The notes under the pieces were generated by a model. It worked only from the letters and a program-made list of their open reading frames with translations. It was not told where the DNA came from and made no database searches. Positions 8,647 to 17,772 of a DNA stretch of 64,000 nucleotides are shown here, piece after piece (positions within the stretch are counted from its first letter, which is position 1; every line of letters begins with the position of its first letter). The stretch is from Pseudomonadota bacterium (GTDB taxonomy: Bacteria > Pseudomonadota > Gammaproteobacteria > UBA9214), in NCBI GenBank assembly GCA_041395565.1, contig JAWLAI010000003.1:1-64000 (forward strand), given 5' to 3'. The position numbers and the translations under genes are program-made.

Positions 8647-9390
8647 TCACTCCTCCAGCCGCTTGTGCAGGTGCACCGGCTCGGCCATGCGCCTGCGCAT
8701 GCGGATGTTCAGCATCTCGACCGCGACCGAGAACGCCATGGCGAAGTAGATATAGCCCTTCGGCACATGCACGTCGAAACCCTCCACGATCAGGGTCACA
8801 CCGACCATGATCAGGAACGACAGCGCGAGGATCTTGATGGTGGGATGGGCGTCGACGAAATCGCCGATCGGCTTCGCGGCGAACAGCATGACAGCCACCG
8901 ACAGCACGATGGCGATCGCCATGATCGAGACGTGGCTGGCCAGGCCGACGGCGGTGATCACCGAGTCCAGCGAGAACACGATATCGAGCACCGCGATCTG
9001 GAACAGCACCGCACCCATGCCCGCGACCGCGCCGGGCGCGGTATGTTCGGCTGCGCCTTCGAGGCTGTCGTGGATCTCGAAGGTAGCCTTGCCGAGCAGG
9101 AACAGGCCGCCGCCGATCAGGATGATGTCGCGCCCCGAGATCGCCTCGCCCAGCAGCGTGAACCAGGGTTCCGTCAGGCCGACCACCCAGGCGATCGAGA
9201 ACAGCAGCGCGAGCCGCGTGAGCATGGCCAGCGCCAGCCCGGTGGTGCGCGCGAAGTTGCGCTGCTGCGCCGGCAGGCGGCCGACCAGGATGGAGATGAA
9301 GATGATGTTGTCGATCCCGAGCACGATCTCCAGGGCCGTGAGCGTGCCCAGCGCGATCCAGGCCTCCGGGCTGGAAAACCATTCGAACAT
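8647..9390 (-). CDS. TerC family integral membrane protein
   Basis: The 247-residue polytopic protein matches the TerC/Alx/YoaE-type family: ALEIVLGIDNIIFISIL near the N-terminus and FSLDSVITAVGL in the middle each carry a conserved intramembrane Asp. Characterised relatives export manganese or contribute to tellurite resistance. GGGAG lies 8 bases before the ATG at 9390. The upstream gene ends only 13 bases away, so the two form an operon. Substrate is not determined. Confidence 0.92.
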   Translation of the reverse strand: MFEWFSSPEAWIALGTLTALEIVLGIDNIIFISILVGRLPAQQRNFARTTGLALAMLTRLALLFSIAWVVGLTEPWFTLLGEAISGRDIILIGGGLFLLGKATFEIHDSLEGAAEHTAPGAVAGMGAVLFQIAVLDIVFSLDSVITAVGLASHVSIMAIAIVLSVAVMLFAAKPIGDFVDAHPTIKILALSFLIMVGVTLIVEGFDVHVPKGYIYFAMAFSVAVEMLNIRMRRRMAEPVHLHKRLEE

Positions 9391-9403
9391 CCACTGACTC
9401 CCG

Positions 9404-10015
9404 TTATGGCTGTTGCACGATCTGCCGCTGCGGCGCGCACTCCGCATCCGCGCCGGAGCGGGTACTGAACAGCACCGGCGCCTGCGCGATGCGCTGGTAG
9501 AGCGCGAGCAGGCGCCGGTACGGCGCCCAGTTGAGCAGGAACGTGGCCAGCGCGTTCCACAGCGCCACCCACGCCGCGACGGTGAGGCCCTCGGCGAACA
9601 CCCGCGCGATGACCGCCTCGCTGTGCTCCACGTAGAGATTCACGCGCACCGACAGCGTCAGCAGCGCGAGCCCCGCCAGCAGCATGATAAACGAGGTGCG
9701 GAACATTTGCTTGAGCTCGCGGGTCTCGAGATGTACCAGGTAGGTGAAATAGGTGTTGATGCTCTGCATCACGCGCGACGTGCTGTCGCTGTCCACCGCC
9801 CGCGCGAAGCTGAAACGGACCGCGAACGGCTCGGCGCCGATCTCGCGCACCGATTCGACCAGGTACTCGACCAGGTCCGGCTCCAGGTCCTTTTTCAGGA
9901 AGTTCGCGGTGTTGTCGTAGTCGCTGTAGAGTTCCTCGACCCGGTTGGCGGCGATATCGATGATCAGCCGGCCGTCGTCGGTACGGGTATAGCGGTCGAG
10001 TATCGGTGTTTCCAT
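9404..10015 (-). CDS. Membrane protein of unknown function upstream of terC
   Basis: The 203-residue protein has a soluble, acidic N-terminal half (ETPILDRYTRTDDGRLIIDI, ELYSDYDNTANFLKKDLEPD) and two predicted transmembrane helices in the C-terminal half around 110-165. I do not recognise the family. The ATG at 10015 is chosen because the frame above it lacks coding character and the N-terminus reads naturally from there. The stop is 13 bases before terC, implying co-transcription. Confidence 0.75.
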   Translation of the reverse strand: METPILDRYTRTDDGRLIIDIAANRVEELYSDYDNTANFLKKDLEPDLVEYLVESVREIGAEPFAVRFSFARAVDSDSTSRVMQSINTYFTYLVHLETRELKQMFRTSFIMLLAGLALLTLSVRVNLYVEHSEAVIARVFAEGLTVAAWVALWNALATFLLNWAPYRRLLALYQRIAQAPVLFSTRSGADAECAPQRQIVQQP

Positions 10016-10388
10016 GGCGGCTGACCTCGTCTGCCCAGCGCCAGGCGGATAGTAAACCGGATACCGGACGGAGTACATCGGCACAGCGACGGCGGCACGG
10101 GCATGCCTGCAGCGGCCGGGAAACAGCGGGCGGTACGGTGCTGCTGCGCGGGAAACCGGGGAAGCTATGTATATGACGTCAGCGCGAGGAACCCGCCCCG
10201 CTGCAATATTCAACCGACTGCTGGCATGCCGTGAGATTGCATCGCTGCGCCCGCAATGACGGGAACTCGATGACCCGCGCGGGGTGCGACGTGCACTCCG
10301 GCGATCGCGATCAGCGCGGCGACTCCGGGTACGGACGCCGGCCGCCCGGCGCCACCGTGGGCGGCGGGACAACCGCGGTCACGCGGCG
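10016..10388. other. Intergenic region, no gene seen
   Basis: GC-rich sequence between the membrane-protein gene and the VOC gene. It must contain the promoter for the minus-strand terC operon, but I see no confident -35/-10 pair. Confidence 0.4.
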
Positions 10389-10709
10389 CTACCAGGTGTA
10401 ATCGGCATCCGGCCAGATCGCCCGGATCTCCCCGGCCTGCTGCATTGCGGTGAAGCGCTCCCAGGCGATCCCGTTCACATCCACCTCCACCGTGAATACC
10501 TCGCAGGCATCGTCTTCCCAGCCGAGGTGCCTGAGCTGCCCGGCGGCACCCGTTTCGCTGTAACGCACCGACAGGTTCAGACCGTCGGTTCGCCACAGCG
10601 CGTACTCGCCGGGCACCACCACCACGGGTGCGATCCCGAGCCGCCGCGTATAGTCCGCGATCGAAGACGCGATGTCGTTAACACCGAGGGCGATATGTAT
10701 TCTGCGCAT
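10389..10709 (-). CDS. Glyoxalase/VOC superfamily protein
   Basis: The 106-residue single-domain protein begins MRRIHIALGVNDIASSIADY, the usual first beta-alpha unit of a vicinal oxygen chelate fold. It continues with RRLGIAPVVVVPGEYALWRT and NLSVRYSE. It is a likely metal-binding or small-molecule-binding protein with no predictable substrate. The ATG at 10709 has AAGGAG 7 bases upstream. Confidence 0.82.
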   Translation of the reverse strand: MRRIHIALGVNDIASSIADYTRRLGIAPVVVVPGEYALWRTDGLNLSVRYSETGAAGQLRHLGWEDDACEVFTVEVDVNGIAWERFTAMQQAGEIRAIWPDADYTW

Positions 10710-10763
10710 GCATGGCTCCTTATGCAGTAACGTCAGCAACACCCGGTCCGCGCGCGGCCGGCC

Positions 10764-11075
10764 TCAGTAACCCAGAAACAGCAGCACACCGGCCAACCCG
10801 GTCAGCACGATCAGCGCCGGCGCGATGCCGCATACCCGCGCCGGCAGCGACAGCTCGGCGTACACCCGCAACGTCCGCACCAACAGGTAGAGCGCGGCCA
10901 CCGCGGTGAACAGCAGCAGCGCCAGGAACACCAGCGTCGCTGTCGCACCAGCGGCGAACCCTTCGTCCTGCGGCACGAACCGCGGCACGACGAATGCGGC
11001 CAGCAGCAGGATGCCGCACCAGCCGGCCAGGTGATAGATCTGTCGCTCGGCGTCAGGATGCGCGATGCGGCTCAT
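10764..11075 (-). CDS. Small integral membrane protein, unknown
   Basis: The 103-residue protein has three hydrophobic helices (about 16-31, 42-66 and 80-101) and a short polar N-terminus. No family is recognised. It is the most distal of three consecutive small minus-strand membrane-protein genes (10764-11860) and may belong to one transcription unit with them. Confidence 0.68.
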   Translation of the reverse strand: MSRIAHPDAERQIYHLAGWCGILLLAAFVVPRFVPQDEGFAAGATATLVFLALLLFTAVAALYLLVRTLRVYAELSLPARVCGIAPALIVLTGLAGVLLFLGY

Positions 11076-11126
11076 AGACTCTGTCCCCCTGCGGTCAGAT
11101 CCGTGACTCTACCGGGGCCCGCCGCT

Positions 11127-11501
11127 TCACGCCCCGAACAGCAGTTCCCCGATACCGAGGCCGGCCGCCGCCAGTGCGAACCAGAGTGCCAGCGCCAGCA
11201 GGAACAGCCCACACGCGCGCAGGCCCTGCTGCCCGCCGCGCGAACGCAGCAGGTAATACGGAATCGCCACGACGCCCGCGGCCACCACCATCGCGTTCAG
11301 CAGCGGTGTGCGCCGGTAGGCATGCTCGTCGGTGTCGAAGATATACCACGTAAATACCAGGATAGCGCAACCCAGCGACAGCACCATGTCGAGCCATGCC
11401 GGCCCGCCGCGCGCGCCGAGCAACGGTTCGAGCAGACCCGCCAGCAGGGCGGTCGCTGCCAGCAACCCCAGCACCACGTGCTTGCCGTTCGCCGTGACCA
11501 T
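11127..11501 (-). CDS. Small integral membrane protein, unknown
   Basis: The 124-residue protein has four predicted helices, with TDEHAYRRTP in the central loop. No family is recognised. Its start lies 3 bases after the stop of the 11504-11860 gene, strong evidence that the two are translated from one message. Confidence 0.7.
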   Translation of the reverse strand: MVTANGKHVVLGLLAATALLAGLLEPLLGARGGPAWLDMVLSLGCAILVFTWYIFDTDEHAYRRTPLLNAMVVAAGVVAIPYYLLRSRGGQQGLRACGLFLLALALWFALAAAGLGIGELLFGA

Positions 11502-11503
11502 GC

Positions 11504-11860
11504 CTAGCCGCTAGCGCCCGGCGCCGGCGGCTGCAGCCGGCGGATGATCGCCTGGTAACGCCGCTCGTTCCTGATGGTCAGGTGCAGGAACAGCAGCATG
11601 ACGATCAGCACGAAGAACAGCACGGTCGTCACCAGCGGCAGGAACAGCGCCGAGAGCTGCATGACATCGGACGACAGGGTGCCGTCGGCCACGGCCGCGA
11701 TCACGTAGGAGGTGTTGGCCAGCGGCGGATGTTTCAGGTACAGGAACAGCCAGGTTCCGGCGAGTAGCAGCAGCAGCAACAGCAGCACCGGCGGCCACCA
11801 GCGGATCAGCCGGCGGCGCCGGTCGATGAAAATGCGTTCGTTGCTGCTCAGCTGTTGCAT
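11504..11860 (-). CDS. Small membrane protein with two helices, unknown
   Basis: The 118-residue protein has a basic N-terminus (FIDRRRRLIRWW), helix 1 at about 22-42, a 27-residue loop and helix 2 at about 70-92. A C-terminal basic tail follows. GGGAGG precedes the ATG at 11860. It leads a tight cluster of three unknown membrane genes. Topology suggests both termini in the cytoplasm. Confidence 0.7.
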   Translation of the reverse strand: MQQLSSNERIFIDRRRRLIRWWPPVLLLLLLLLAGTWLFLYLKHPPLANTSYVIAAVADGTLSSDVMQLSALFLPLVTTVLFFVLIVMLLFLHLTIRNERRYQAIIRRLQPPAPGASG

Positions 11861-11946
11861 CCTGCCTCCCGGGTATCTGTCTTACTGTCAGTCTGTCGGG
11901 GCCGGCGTCAGACATCCTGTCAGTGTCTGCGCCGGAACCTGCCGTG

Positions 11947-12504
11947 TCACAGTACGCGCGCCGCCGTCCACAGCGCCCCGCTGCCGATACGCTCGTACCA
12001 GGCATCGAACTCTGCGCGATAGCTGTTCCAGGGTTCCTCGAGCTCGGCGTTGGTGCCGCTGAGCGCATAGGCCATGCCTTCCGTGAACCAGGCCGGCGCC
12101 CGCAGCTGGGCAATCACGCCGAGCCGCTCCGCCTGCAGATGATGGATCAGCTCGTGACGCAGGTAAAAGCGATCCCAGCCGCGCGGACTTATCACGATCC
12201 CGGAGACCCCCACCGCGCGCGCCTTGGAGTGCTCGAAACCGAAGGCGCGGAAACAGGTCTCGGTCGCGCAGAACACGGCGCGCGGGCGGTGTTTGATGGT
12301 GCCCGCCACCGCACTGACGTAGTCGGCCGCGCGCTCGTACAGCGCGGCGGCCTCGGGCAGGCGCGCGGTGTCATCGAGGCAGAAGGTGGCATCGACGCAG
12401 GTCACGCCCGGCACCAGCCCGGGCGCCAGTATGCGCACGGGCTTGTACAGCCACCAGGCCAGCACGGGCGTACACAGCAGGCAAACGATCAGCAGACGTG
12501 TCAT
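11947..12504 (-). CDS. HExxH (gluzincin-like) secreted protein
   Basis: The 185-residue protein starts with an N-terminal hydrophobic segment (TRLLIVCLLCTPVLAWWLY) that should anchor or export it. A zinc-protease-like motif HELIH at 117-121 is followed by WFTEGMAYAL, with the expected third ligand Glu at 142. The HExxH plus E spacing fits the peptidase MA/gluzincin clan. Cysteine pairs (CVDATFC, CATETC) suggest disulfides in the periplasm. A related protein is encoded at 26374-27018 in the integron. Proteolytic activity is inferred. The ATG at 12504 follows a GGGGGA element. Confidence 0.78.
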   Translation of the reverse strand: MTRLLIVCLLCTPVLAWWLYKPVRILAPGLVPGVTCVDATFCLDDTARLPEAAALYERAADYVSAVAGTIKHRPRAVFCATETCFRAFGFEHSKARAVGVSGIVISPRGWDRFYLRHELIHHLQAERLGVIAQLRAPAWFTEGMAYALSGTNAELEEPWNSYRAEFDAWYERIGSGALWTAARVL

Positions 12505-12600
12505 TCCGGTCCCCCTGGCCACCGCCCGGCAGCCACCGGTATCCCACATCCCGAGTATACGCAGTGCCGCCGGTCCGATGCACGCCGCGCGTGCCCGCCT

Positions 12601-13836
12601 TCAGCCCGGTCCGGCCGCTGCACCGCCGCGCGCACCGGGCCGGTACAGCAGCAGCCCCCCTGCCGCCGCCGCGGCGAACAGCGCCCCGGCGCCGAACGTG
12701 GCCACGGCGCCGCGGGTCTGCCACAGCGCGCCCGCGATCACGCTGGCCAGCAGCAGCGCCGCGCCGCTGACCAGATTGAAGATGCCGAAGGCCGTGCCGC
12801 GCAGGTCGTCCGGCGCCGTGTCGGCCACCAGTTTCGCCAGCAGTCCCTGGGTCAGCGCCATGTGCAGCCCCCACAGCGCGGCGCCGCCGAAGGTCTGCAG
12901 CGGCGTCCCCGCCACGGCCAGCAAGGCATCCGCGGCGATCAGCACGCCGAGTCCGGCGAGCAGCAGCCGGCGCGGCGACAGCACGTCGGCCAGCGCGCCG
13001 GCGGGATAGGCGCAGACCGCGTAGACGGCGTTCATCACGACCATGATCAGCGGCACGTATCCGATGGCGAGCCCCACCTCCTGCGCACGCAGGATCAGGA
13101 AGGCCTCGCTGAAGCGCGCCAGGGTGAAGACGGCACCGAGCGCGACCACCCGCCAGAAGCGCGGCGGCAGTGACCGCACCCTGGCGGGCGCCAGCGCGCC
13201 GCGCTTCCCGGACAGGGTGGCAGCCGGCTCGCGCACCGCTGCGAGCAGCACGGCGACGGCGAGCACGGCGGGGACGACCGCCAGCCACAGCACCGCGCGG
13301 ATATCGTCCGCGAGCAGGACCATGCACACTAGCGCCAGCAACGGCCCGAGCAAGGCACCCAGGGTATCGAGCGCCTGCCGCAGGCCGTATGCCGCGCCGC
13401 GCAGGTGCCGGGGCACCAGGTCCGCGACCAGCGCATCGCGCGGGGCGCCGCGGATGCCCTTGCCGATCCGGTCGACACAACGCGCCGTGAAGACCCAGCC
13501 GATCGTCGCCGCCAGCGGGAACAGCGGCTTGGTCACGGCCGCGAGGCCGTAGCCGAGCACCAGCAGCGGCTTGCGCCGGCCCAGGTAATCGCTGTAAACG
13601 CCGGAAAACACGCGCATGAAAGCCGCGATCGCCTCGGCGCTGCCCTCGATCACGCCGATGGTCAGCATGGAGGCGCCGAGCACCGTGCCGAGGAACACCG
13701 GCAGCAGGCTGTGGATCAGCTCGGAGGAGACATCCATCAGCATCGAGACCAGGCCGAGCGCCCAGATGCCGCCGGGCAGCCGGCGGTAGCCGCTGCGTAG
13801 CGGGACGGGTTCATCCTGGCCGGCGGGAGCCTGCAT
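12601..13836 (-). CDS. Major facilitator superfamily transporter
   Basis: The 411-residue protein has 12 predicted transmembrane segments and the MFS loop-2/3 motif as GVYSDYLGRRKP. It also carries a CVDRIGKGIRGAPRDALVADL segment typical of a drug/metabolite-efflux-like MFS subgroup. The second half repeats the pattern (AGALADVLSPRR). It acts in the inner membrane; substrate cannot be predicted. It stands alone on the minus strand. Confidence 0.92.
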   Translation of the reverse strand: MQAPAGQDEPVPLRSGYRRLPGGIWALGLVSMLMDVSSELIHSLLPVFLGTVLGASMLTIGVIEGSAEAIAAFMRVFSGVYSDYLGRRKPLLVLGYGLAAVTKPLFPLAATIGWVFTARCVDRIGKGIRGAPRDALVADLVPRHLRGAAYGLRQALDTLGALLGPLLALVCMVLLADDIRAVLWLAVVPAVLAVAVLLAAVREPAATLSGKRGALAPARVRSLPPRFWRVVALGAVFTLARFSEAFLILRAQEVGLAIGYVPLIMVVMNAVYAVCAYPAGALADVLSPRRLLLAGLGVLIAADALLAVAGTPLQTFGGAALWGLHMALTQGLLAKLVADTAPDDLRGTAFGIFNLVSGAALLLASVIAGALWQTRGAVATFGAGALFAAAAAGGLLLYRPGARGGAAAGPG

Positions 13837-13968
13837 GCGTGTTGCCTGTCGCGGGAAGTCGCGGCCCTGCCGGGATGCGGGCCGACGCCGTCGTCGATGA
13901 TACAGGACGCGGCCGGACCTGCGGCAGCCGCGCGGGCCGTGCCGGAACAGCCCCGGGCCGGGCGCCGC

Positions 13969-14658
13969 TCAGGTCGGCTGCAGCTGCGTGGGCCGGATCG
14001 TGAATACGACCGGCGGCAGTGCCGTCACCCGCTGCAGCACATAGCGCCGCGGTCCGTCCTGGCGGATGCGCAGGAAATAGAATCCCGCCGCGGGGATGCT
14101 GATGTCGTGGACGTAGGTCTCGTCGTCGATCGCGACCTCACCCGTCAGTGTGCAGGCCCGGTCGAAATACATCAGGACCAGGTTTTCGCGCGTGCCGCCG
14201 TCGACGAAGCCGCCCGCGCCCAGCGGTTGGCGCGTCTTGGCGTCGAACGGGAAGGTACCGATGCGTGCGAAGCGGGTGCGCGCCGGCCGCAGCGACAGCC
14301 CGGTCGTCTCCGCGCCCGCCTGCAGCGTCGCCGCCCCGGCCCGCAGACCCGGCTCCGCCCGCGACAGCTCCAGGTGCAGACGGTCCTCGGGTGTCAGCAG
14401 GACGGTGAACAGCAGGTCGTTGCCGGGCGTGCCGAAGATCCGGCCCGGAATATAGGGAAAGACCAGGACGAGATGCCCGGCCTGGAAGCGGGGATCCACC
14501 ACCTGGTTGTCGTCGTCGATGTACTCGACGCTCGCGATCAGCTCGCTCAGCGCGCCGTCCGCCACCGAGCCCCGGACGGCGCCCGGCGGCGCGCAGCCTC
14601 CCAGCATGGCCGCCAGCAGCACGGCCATCAGCACCAGCCCGGTCCTTGCCTGTCTCAC
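13969..14658 (-). CDS. Putative lipoprotein of unknown function
   Basis: The 229-residue protein starts with a lipoprotein signal whose lipobox ends LGGC at residue 22. The mature part is acidic and beta-rich (DPRFQAGHLVLVFPYIPGRI, FYFLRIRQDGPRRYVLQRV) with no recognised domain. The start is GTG with GGAGG 9 bases upstream. It is probably exported to the outer membrane. It is isolated, with no obvious partner. Confidence 0.78.
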   Translation of the reverse strand: MRQARTGLVLMAVLLAAMLGGCAPPGAVRGSVADGALSELIASVEYIDDDNQVVDPRFQAGHLVLVFPYIPGRIFGTPGNDLLFTVLLTPEDRLHLELSRAEPGLRAGAATLQAGAETTGLSLRPARTRFARIGTFPFDAKTRQPLGAGGFVDGGTRENLVLMYFDRACTLTGEVAIDDETYVHDISIPAAGFYFLRIRQDGPRRYVLQRVTALPPVVFTIRPTQLQPT

Positions 14659-14726
14659 GCGTTTCCGCCTCCGTCATTGCGCAGCCGCCGTCCGGCCGTC
14701 GTTCCTGTATCGGCCCGCAATCCCGC

Positions 14727-15713
14727 TCATGCACCGGCATGCGCGGGCAGCACGATCACGTTCCCCTGCTTGTGTCCCTGCTCGACGTAGCGGTGCGCCT
14801 CCACGATACGCTCCAGCGGATACAGCCGGTCGATGACCGGGCGGTACGCGCCCGCGTCGGCCAGCGCCCCCAGGAACGCCAGGTCGCGGGCCTTGTCGGC
14901 CGCCGGCCGCAGGCCCGTGAACATGATGCGCGCACGCCGGCCGCCGGGGATGCGCGTCCACAGTGTCTGCAGCAGGATCGCCGGTGTCAGTACCGTCGCG
15001 AGATAGACGCCGCCGCGCCGCAGCACGCCGCGGCAGCGCGCGAAGGAACTCTTGCCCGCCGTGTCGAACACGATGTCGTAGCGTTTGGCCGTACGGGTGC
15101 AATCCTCGCGGGTGTAGTCGATGGCCCGTTCGGCACCGAGCGCAAGCACAAGTTCCAGGTGCGCGGTGCTGCAGACCCCGGTGACCTCGGCGCCGAAATG
15201 CACTGCCAGCTGCACGGCAGCCGTTCCCACCGAGCCGGATGCGCCGATCACCAGGACCCGCTGACCACGCCGGATGCGGCCCGCATCGCGCAGGAAGGGC
15301 AGCGCCGTCAGCCCGCCCGCGCAGAGGCTCACGGCCTCGGCGTAATCGAGACGCGCCGGCAGCGGCGCCAGCGCCCCGTCGGCCGGCAGACAGACCGCCC
15401 CGGCATGGGCACCGAAACCGGAGTCACTCGCGGCGAAGACCCGCTGGCCCGGCCGGAAGCGCCGGACCGCCGCGCCCACGGCGACGATGTCGCCGGCCAG
15501 GCTGGATCCCAGCACCGGCACGCGCGGCCGGACCGGGCCGGTGGCAAGCCGCGCCGCCAGCGGCCGGCCGCGACGGAACAGGCAGTCCTCCGCTGCCACC
15601 GCCGCCGCCCGGATGCGGATCAGCACCGCGTCGGGCGCGGGCACGGGATCGTCCAGCGTCGCCAGCTGCAGGACGTCCGGCGGTCCGTAGCGGTCGTAGA
15701 CGGCTGCCTGCAT
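14727..15713 (-). CDS. Zinc-independent MDR-family NAD(P)H oxidoreductase (quinone oxidoreductase-like)
   Basis: The 328-residue medium-chain dehydrogenase/reductase has an N-terminal GroES-like domain (MQAAVYDRYGPPDVLQL) and a Rossmann domain with VLVIGASGSVGTAAVQLA near residue 150. The catalytic zinc ligands of alcohol dehydrogenases are not evident, which favours a quinone-oxidoreductase-like enzyme acting on alkenal or quinone substrates. Length fits the family. GGAGGAAG precedes the ATG. The substrate is unknown. Confidence 0.88.
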   Translation of the reverse strand: MQAAVYDRYGPPDVLQLATLDDPVPAPDAVLIRIRAAAVAAEDCLFRRGRPLAARLATGPVRPRVPVLGSSLAGDIVAVGAAVRRFRPGQRVFAASDSGFGAHAGAVCLPADGALAPLPARLDYAEAVSLCAGGLTALPFLRDAGRIRRGQRVLVIGASGSVGTAAVQLAVHFGAEVTGVCSTAHLELVLALGAERAIDYTREDCTRTAKRYDIVFDTAGKSSFARCRGVLRRGGVYLATVLTPAILLQTLWTRIPGGRRARIMFTGLRPAADKARDLAFLGALADAGAYRPVIDRLYPLERIVEAHRYVEQGHKQGNVIVLPAHAGA

Positions 15714-15792
15714 GTGCTTCCTCCCGTTCCGCCGCGGTATCCCGCAGCCTCCAGCGCGTTCTGCGCGGTGGCGCCGGGTGCGCCACCCGCGC

Positions 15793-16287
15793 TCAGGGCA
15801 CGATCTGGATCGGCGTGCCGGTCTCGACCAGTTCCCAGATCTCGTCCATCTCCCGGTCGGTCACCGCGATGCAGCCGTCGGTCCAGTCGAAGCCCTGCGT
15901 GATCCAGGCCACCCAGCCACGGCCATTGCGCTGACCGTGGATCATGATCGCGCCGCCCGGGTCCACGCCGGCCGCGCGCGCGCGGGCACGGTCCGCGTCA
16001 TTCGGATAGGAGATGTGGATGGCCTTGTGGAAGGCGCTGTCGGACTTCTTGTAGTCCAGGGTATAGCTACCCTCCGGCGTCCGCTCGTCGCCGGCCCGCT
16101 GTTTGTGCCCGACCGGGTTGGCCCCGAAGGCCACCGCGTATTCCCGCACCGGCGCGCCCTGCGACACCAGGTAGAGCCTGGCGGCGGACTTGTCGACGTA
16201 GACCAGGTCGATGGCCGGATCTGCGGCCGCGGCGAGGCCGGGCAGCGCGAGCGGCAGGGCGGCGCACAGGACGCGAATTGGCTGCAT
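15793..16287 (-). CDS. L,D-transpeptidase (YkuD) family protein
   Basis: The 164-residue protein has a signal peptide (cleavage after about residue 22, LPGLAAAA) and a YkuD domain. IMIHGQ supplies the catalytic-region His at 117, and TDGCIAVTD supplies the nucleophile Cys at 139. Most family members have SHGCIR, so the TDGC variant is unusual. The family cross-links peptidoglycan stems or attaches proteins in the periplasm; some members with short domains are amidases of unclear substrate. The start is the ATG before the signal peptide. Confidence 0.88.
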   Translation of the reverse strand: MQPIRVLCAALPLALPGLAAAADPAIDLVYVDKSAARLYLVSQGAPVREYAVAFGANPVGHKQRAGDERTPEGSYTLDYKKSDSAFHKAIHISYPNDADRARARAAGVDPGGAIMIHGQRNGRGWVAWITQGFDWTDGCIAVTDREMDEIWELVETGTPIQIVP

Positions 16288-16381
16288 GTTGCCGTCTCTT
16301 ATGCTCAGGTAGAACCGTCTGACCCGACCTGCCGCAACCGCGCGTGGGGCACGCGCACGATGGCATGCCGTCATCCCGGCA

Positions 16382-16699
16382 TCACCGCCGGTCACCCGCG
16401 GGGATTGTAGCGTCTGCCGCGCGGCGACGGTAACCGTACAGCCAGCGCGCGGTCGTGTCGCCGCTATTGCGCACCGAGTGGCGCACGCCCGCGGGGATGC
16501 AGAGTTCCACTCCCGGCGCCGGCCGGCTGACCGCGCCGTCGACCTCGAATACCAGCGTCCCCTCGAGCACGCACACGAGTTCATCCGTATCGTGCACGAA
16601 ATCCTCCCAGCACTGGCCCGGGGGATCGACCCAGAGCGCACAGCTGAATCCCCTGGCGGCCCAGTCCCGGGCGATGTCCTGCCGGTCCGGGACGGTCAT
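16382..16699 (-). CDS. Small cupin-domain protein
   Basis: This 105-residue single cupin has WEDFVHDTDELVCVLEGTL as motif 1, with an imperfect His/Glu set, and CIPAGVRHSVRNSGD as motif 2. The fold binds a metal and the role cannot be specified. The frame extends 27 codons upstream, but MTVPDRQDIA at 16699 is the natural N-terminus. Confidence 0.8.
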   Translation of the reverse strand: MTVPDRQDIARDWAARGFSCALWVDPPGQCWEDFVHDTDELVCVLEGTLVFEVDGAVSRPAPGVELCIPAGVRHSVRNSGDTTARWLYGYRRRAADATIPAGDRR

Positions 16700-16811
16700 G
16701 TGCTGCCGCAATGCCGATTCATGCCGCCGGTTGTAGATGCGCGCGCCGCGCCACGCGGCATTGCGCCGGAACGAGCGCACCGCCGCGACGCCCGCAGGAC
16801 GGCAGGCCGCG

Positions 16812-17291
16812 CTAGCGGATGCGATACGCCGAATGACAGGACACGCACGCCGCGGTCACCTCCGACAGCGCCTGGTAGGCGGGCAGCGGCTCGCCCTCCT
16901 CCGCGCGCAATGCGAAACGGCTGGCCGCGTGATGCATGCGGGTACCGGCCCGCTGCATCTCCGCCGGCATGAACCGCGCCATGTGCGCCGCCCCGTGCGC
17001 CTCGAGCGCGCTCATCCCCAGGCGGGCCTCCGCGATCCGGGCCGCGGCATCCAGGTCGCCCAGCGCGAGCGCCGCCAGTATCTCGTCCAGGGCGGCGAGA
17101 TGATCGCGCATGTTCGACAGCATGTGCGCCTGCATCTGCGCCGGCAGCTCCACCCGTTCGCGCGTATCCCCGGCGGCGGGTTCCGCGGCCTGCAGCAGAC
17201 AGGGCAGCCATGCCGCGAGCACGAGCGCGGTGCGCAGGCGGGCGCGCGGCACGGACACAGGCGCTACCGTATCAGCCCTGGCCATAGCCAT
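16812..17291 (-). CDS. Single-haem CxxCH cytochrome, c'/c-556-like
   Basis: The 159-residue protein has a hydrophobic export signal around residues 20-36, a helical body, and a haem c motif CVSCH at 149-153, six residues from the C-terminus. This four-helix layout with a terminal CxxCH resembles cytochrome c'/c-556. Expected location is the periplasm. The start overlaps the end of the DUF2214 gene by 20 bases, implying translational coupling. An alternative start a few codons later is possible. Confidence 0.8.
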   Translation of the reverse strand: MAMARADTVAPVSVPRARLRTALVLAAWLPCLLQAAEPAAGDTRERVELPAQMQAHMLSNMRDHLAALDEILAALALGDLDAAARIAEARLGMSALEAHGAAHMARFMPAEMQRAGTRMHHAASRFALRAEEGEPLPAYQALSEVTAACVSCHSAYRIR

Positions 17292-17706
17292 GGGCCATCA
17301 GCACCGCCAGGACCGGCAGCAGCAGCAGTACGAGCAGTTCCGCCCGGACGATGTGGATCAGCCGCGCCGGCACCGCGATGATCGCTGCCGGCGACTTGCG
17401 CTGCCTGAGCAGGAACACGGTCGGGTAGATCGACAGCAGGCCCAGCAGCACGAACGCGCCCAGCTTGGCGTGGAAGACCGGGTTGCCGCTGTAGTACGCC
17501 GCCGGCTTGCCCGTCCATAACCAGAGCGACAGCCCCGCGCCGAGGACGACCAGCGCCGACAGCCCGTAGATCGCGTCGATCACCGCCAGGCGCCGGATGT
17601 CTTCGGCCCCGAGCCGCGGCTTGAGCAGCAGATGCTCGCCCACGAGCATCGATGCCAGCACCATGATGCCGAGAAAATGCACAGTGCGGATGATCACCTC
17701 AGTCAT
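17272..17706 (-). CDS. DUF2214 family membrane protein
   Basis: The 144-residue protein has four predicted helices with RTVHFLGIMVLASMLVGEHL, AVIDAIYGLSALVVLG and GLLSIYPTVFLLRQRK, which fit the DUF2214 family of predicted inner-membrane proteins. A conserved early His and an acidic residue in helix 1 could bind a cofactor. Its 3' end overlaps the cytochrome gene, which suggests a shared electron-transfer role, but this is inference. Confidence 0.8.
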   Translation of the reverse strand: MTEVIIRTVHFLGIMVLASMLVGEHLLLKPRLGAEDIRRLAVIDAIYGLSALVVLGAGLSLWLWTGKPAAYYSGNPVFHAKLGAFVLLGLLSIYPTVFLLRQRKSPAAIIAVPARLIHIVRAELLVLLLLPVLAVLMAHGYGQG

Positions 17707-17772
17707 GGCGCCAACTATACACCCTGACCCGCGCGCCGTGGCGGTCGATGCCCGGCAGGGTATGCGGCTGCA

